From positions 1-5,998 of the forward strand of contig JADZDV010000557.1 of the NCBI GenBank assembly GCA_020850915.1: a stretch of 5,998 nt of DNA, written 5' to 3'. Each line of letters starts with the position of its first letter. The stretch's first letter is position 1. The position numbers were made by a program, and so were the translations under genes. This document shows positions 5,616 to 5,998 of the stretch, in pieces. The DNA is from Chloroflexota bacterium. Its GTDB lineage: Bacteria; Chloroflexota; UBA6077; JADZDV01. The notes below the pieces were generated by a model, which was given only the letters and a program-made list of their open reading frames with translations, was not told the DNA's origin and searched no databases.

Positions 5616-5998
5616 TCACCGTTCGCTCAGCAGATCGTCGTAGACCGCGAGAGTCTGCCGGGCCATGCGCTGCCAGGAGAAGGACGCGGCCTGGACCGGA
5701 CCGGCTTCAGACATTGTGGTGCGCCACTCCTCGTCCCCAAGGCCACGCCGGATCGCTTCGGCCAGCCCGTGCTCGTCGAGCGGGTCGACGAGCAACCCGG
5801 CCTGCCCCACCACCTCGGGGAGCGACGCCGCGTTCGACACGACAACCGGCGTTCCGCACGCCAGTGCCTCCAGCGGCGGCAGACCAAACCCCTCGTACAG
5901 GCTGGGATAGACAAACAGACTGGCGGCATTGTACCAGAGCGGCTGTTCCGCGGCCGGGACGAAGCCCGGGACGAGCACCGACGTCTCAATTCCGTGAC
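5616..5998 (-). CDS. Glycosyltransferase family 4 (GT-B fold), C-terminal part
   Basis: Partial gene: the frame is open to the right edge, so the true start lies outside. The visible 126 residues are the C-terminal donor-binding domain of a GT4 retaining glycosyltransferase. Counting from the first full codon (5994-5996), it shows LVPGFVPAAEQPLWYNAASL (8-27), FVYPSLYEGFGLPPLEALAC (28-47) with the E-x7-E pair Glu35 and Glu43, GTPVVVSNAASLPEVVG (48-64) and LLVDP (68-72). It ends in a family-typical helix FSWQRMARQTLAVYDDLL. A GTG at 5976-5978 is only an internal Val codon: the conserved strand leading into LVPGFVP continues upstream. The pattern resembles mannosyl- and rhamnosyltransferases of polysaccharide clusters, but the donor sugar is unknown. 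It is probably the first visible gene of the operon containing the sugar transferase. Confidence 0.92.
   Translation of the reverse strand, partial: HGIETSVLVPGFVPAAEQPLWYNAASLFVYPSLYEGFGLPPLEALACGTPVVVSNAASLPEVVGQAGLLVDPLDEHGLAEAIRRGLGDEEWRTTMSEAGPVQAASFSWQRMARQTLAVYDDLLSER

Overview
The window is a stretch of a capsule/exopolysaccharide biosynthesis locus from a GC-rich bacterium. All six real genes lie on the minus strand, so transcription runs from high to low coordinates. The GC-rich coding sequence, frequent TTG starts and the separate (not fused) Wzz-type and tyrosine-kinase genes fit Chloroflexota (for example the Thermomicrobia) or Actinomycetota better than Enterobacteria. The Wzz proteins recall Chloroflexota homologues, but that is recollection, not a search result.

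Layout in transcription order: (1) the C-terminal part of a GT4 glycosyltransferase entering from the right edge (5616-5998); (2) a 503-aa polyprenyl-phosphate sugar-1-phosphate transferase that starts the repeat unit on its lipid carrier (4073-5584); (3) a complete 369-aa GT4 glycosyltransferase, 6 nt downstream (2957-4066); (4) a first Wzz-type chain-length protein with a TTG start (2203-2916); (5) a 164-nt gap with a near-consensus sigma-70-type promoter (2084-2113); (6) a second Wzz-type protein, also TTG (1355-2038); (7) a BY-kinase, TTG again, in the same reading frame as the second Wzz and separated from it by one TGA and one codon (593-1351); (8) the first 188 codons of a glucose-1-phosphate thymidylyltransferase (RmlA/RfbA type) leaving at the left edge (1-566).

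Working together: the RmlA-type enzyme would make dTDP-glucose, the precursor of dTDP-rhamnose and related sugars. The sugar transferase would load the first sugar phosphate onto undecaprenyl phosphate, and the two GT4 enzymes would add further sugars. The two Wzz-type proteins and the kinase would control polymerisation, chain length and export. No flippase (Wzx), polymerase (Wzy) or outer-membrane exporter is in view; they may lie outside.

I see no RNA genes, mobile elements, CRISPR arrays or convincing terminators, and no gene-free stretch over 300 nt. The gene content is a known type of system. The points worth a second look are the Wzz/kinase junction with a single in-frame stop, the internal promoter, the three consecutive TTG starts, the tyrosine-poor kinase tail and the presence of two different Wzz-type proteins.
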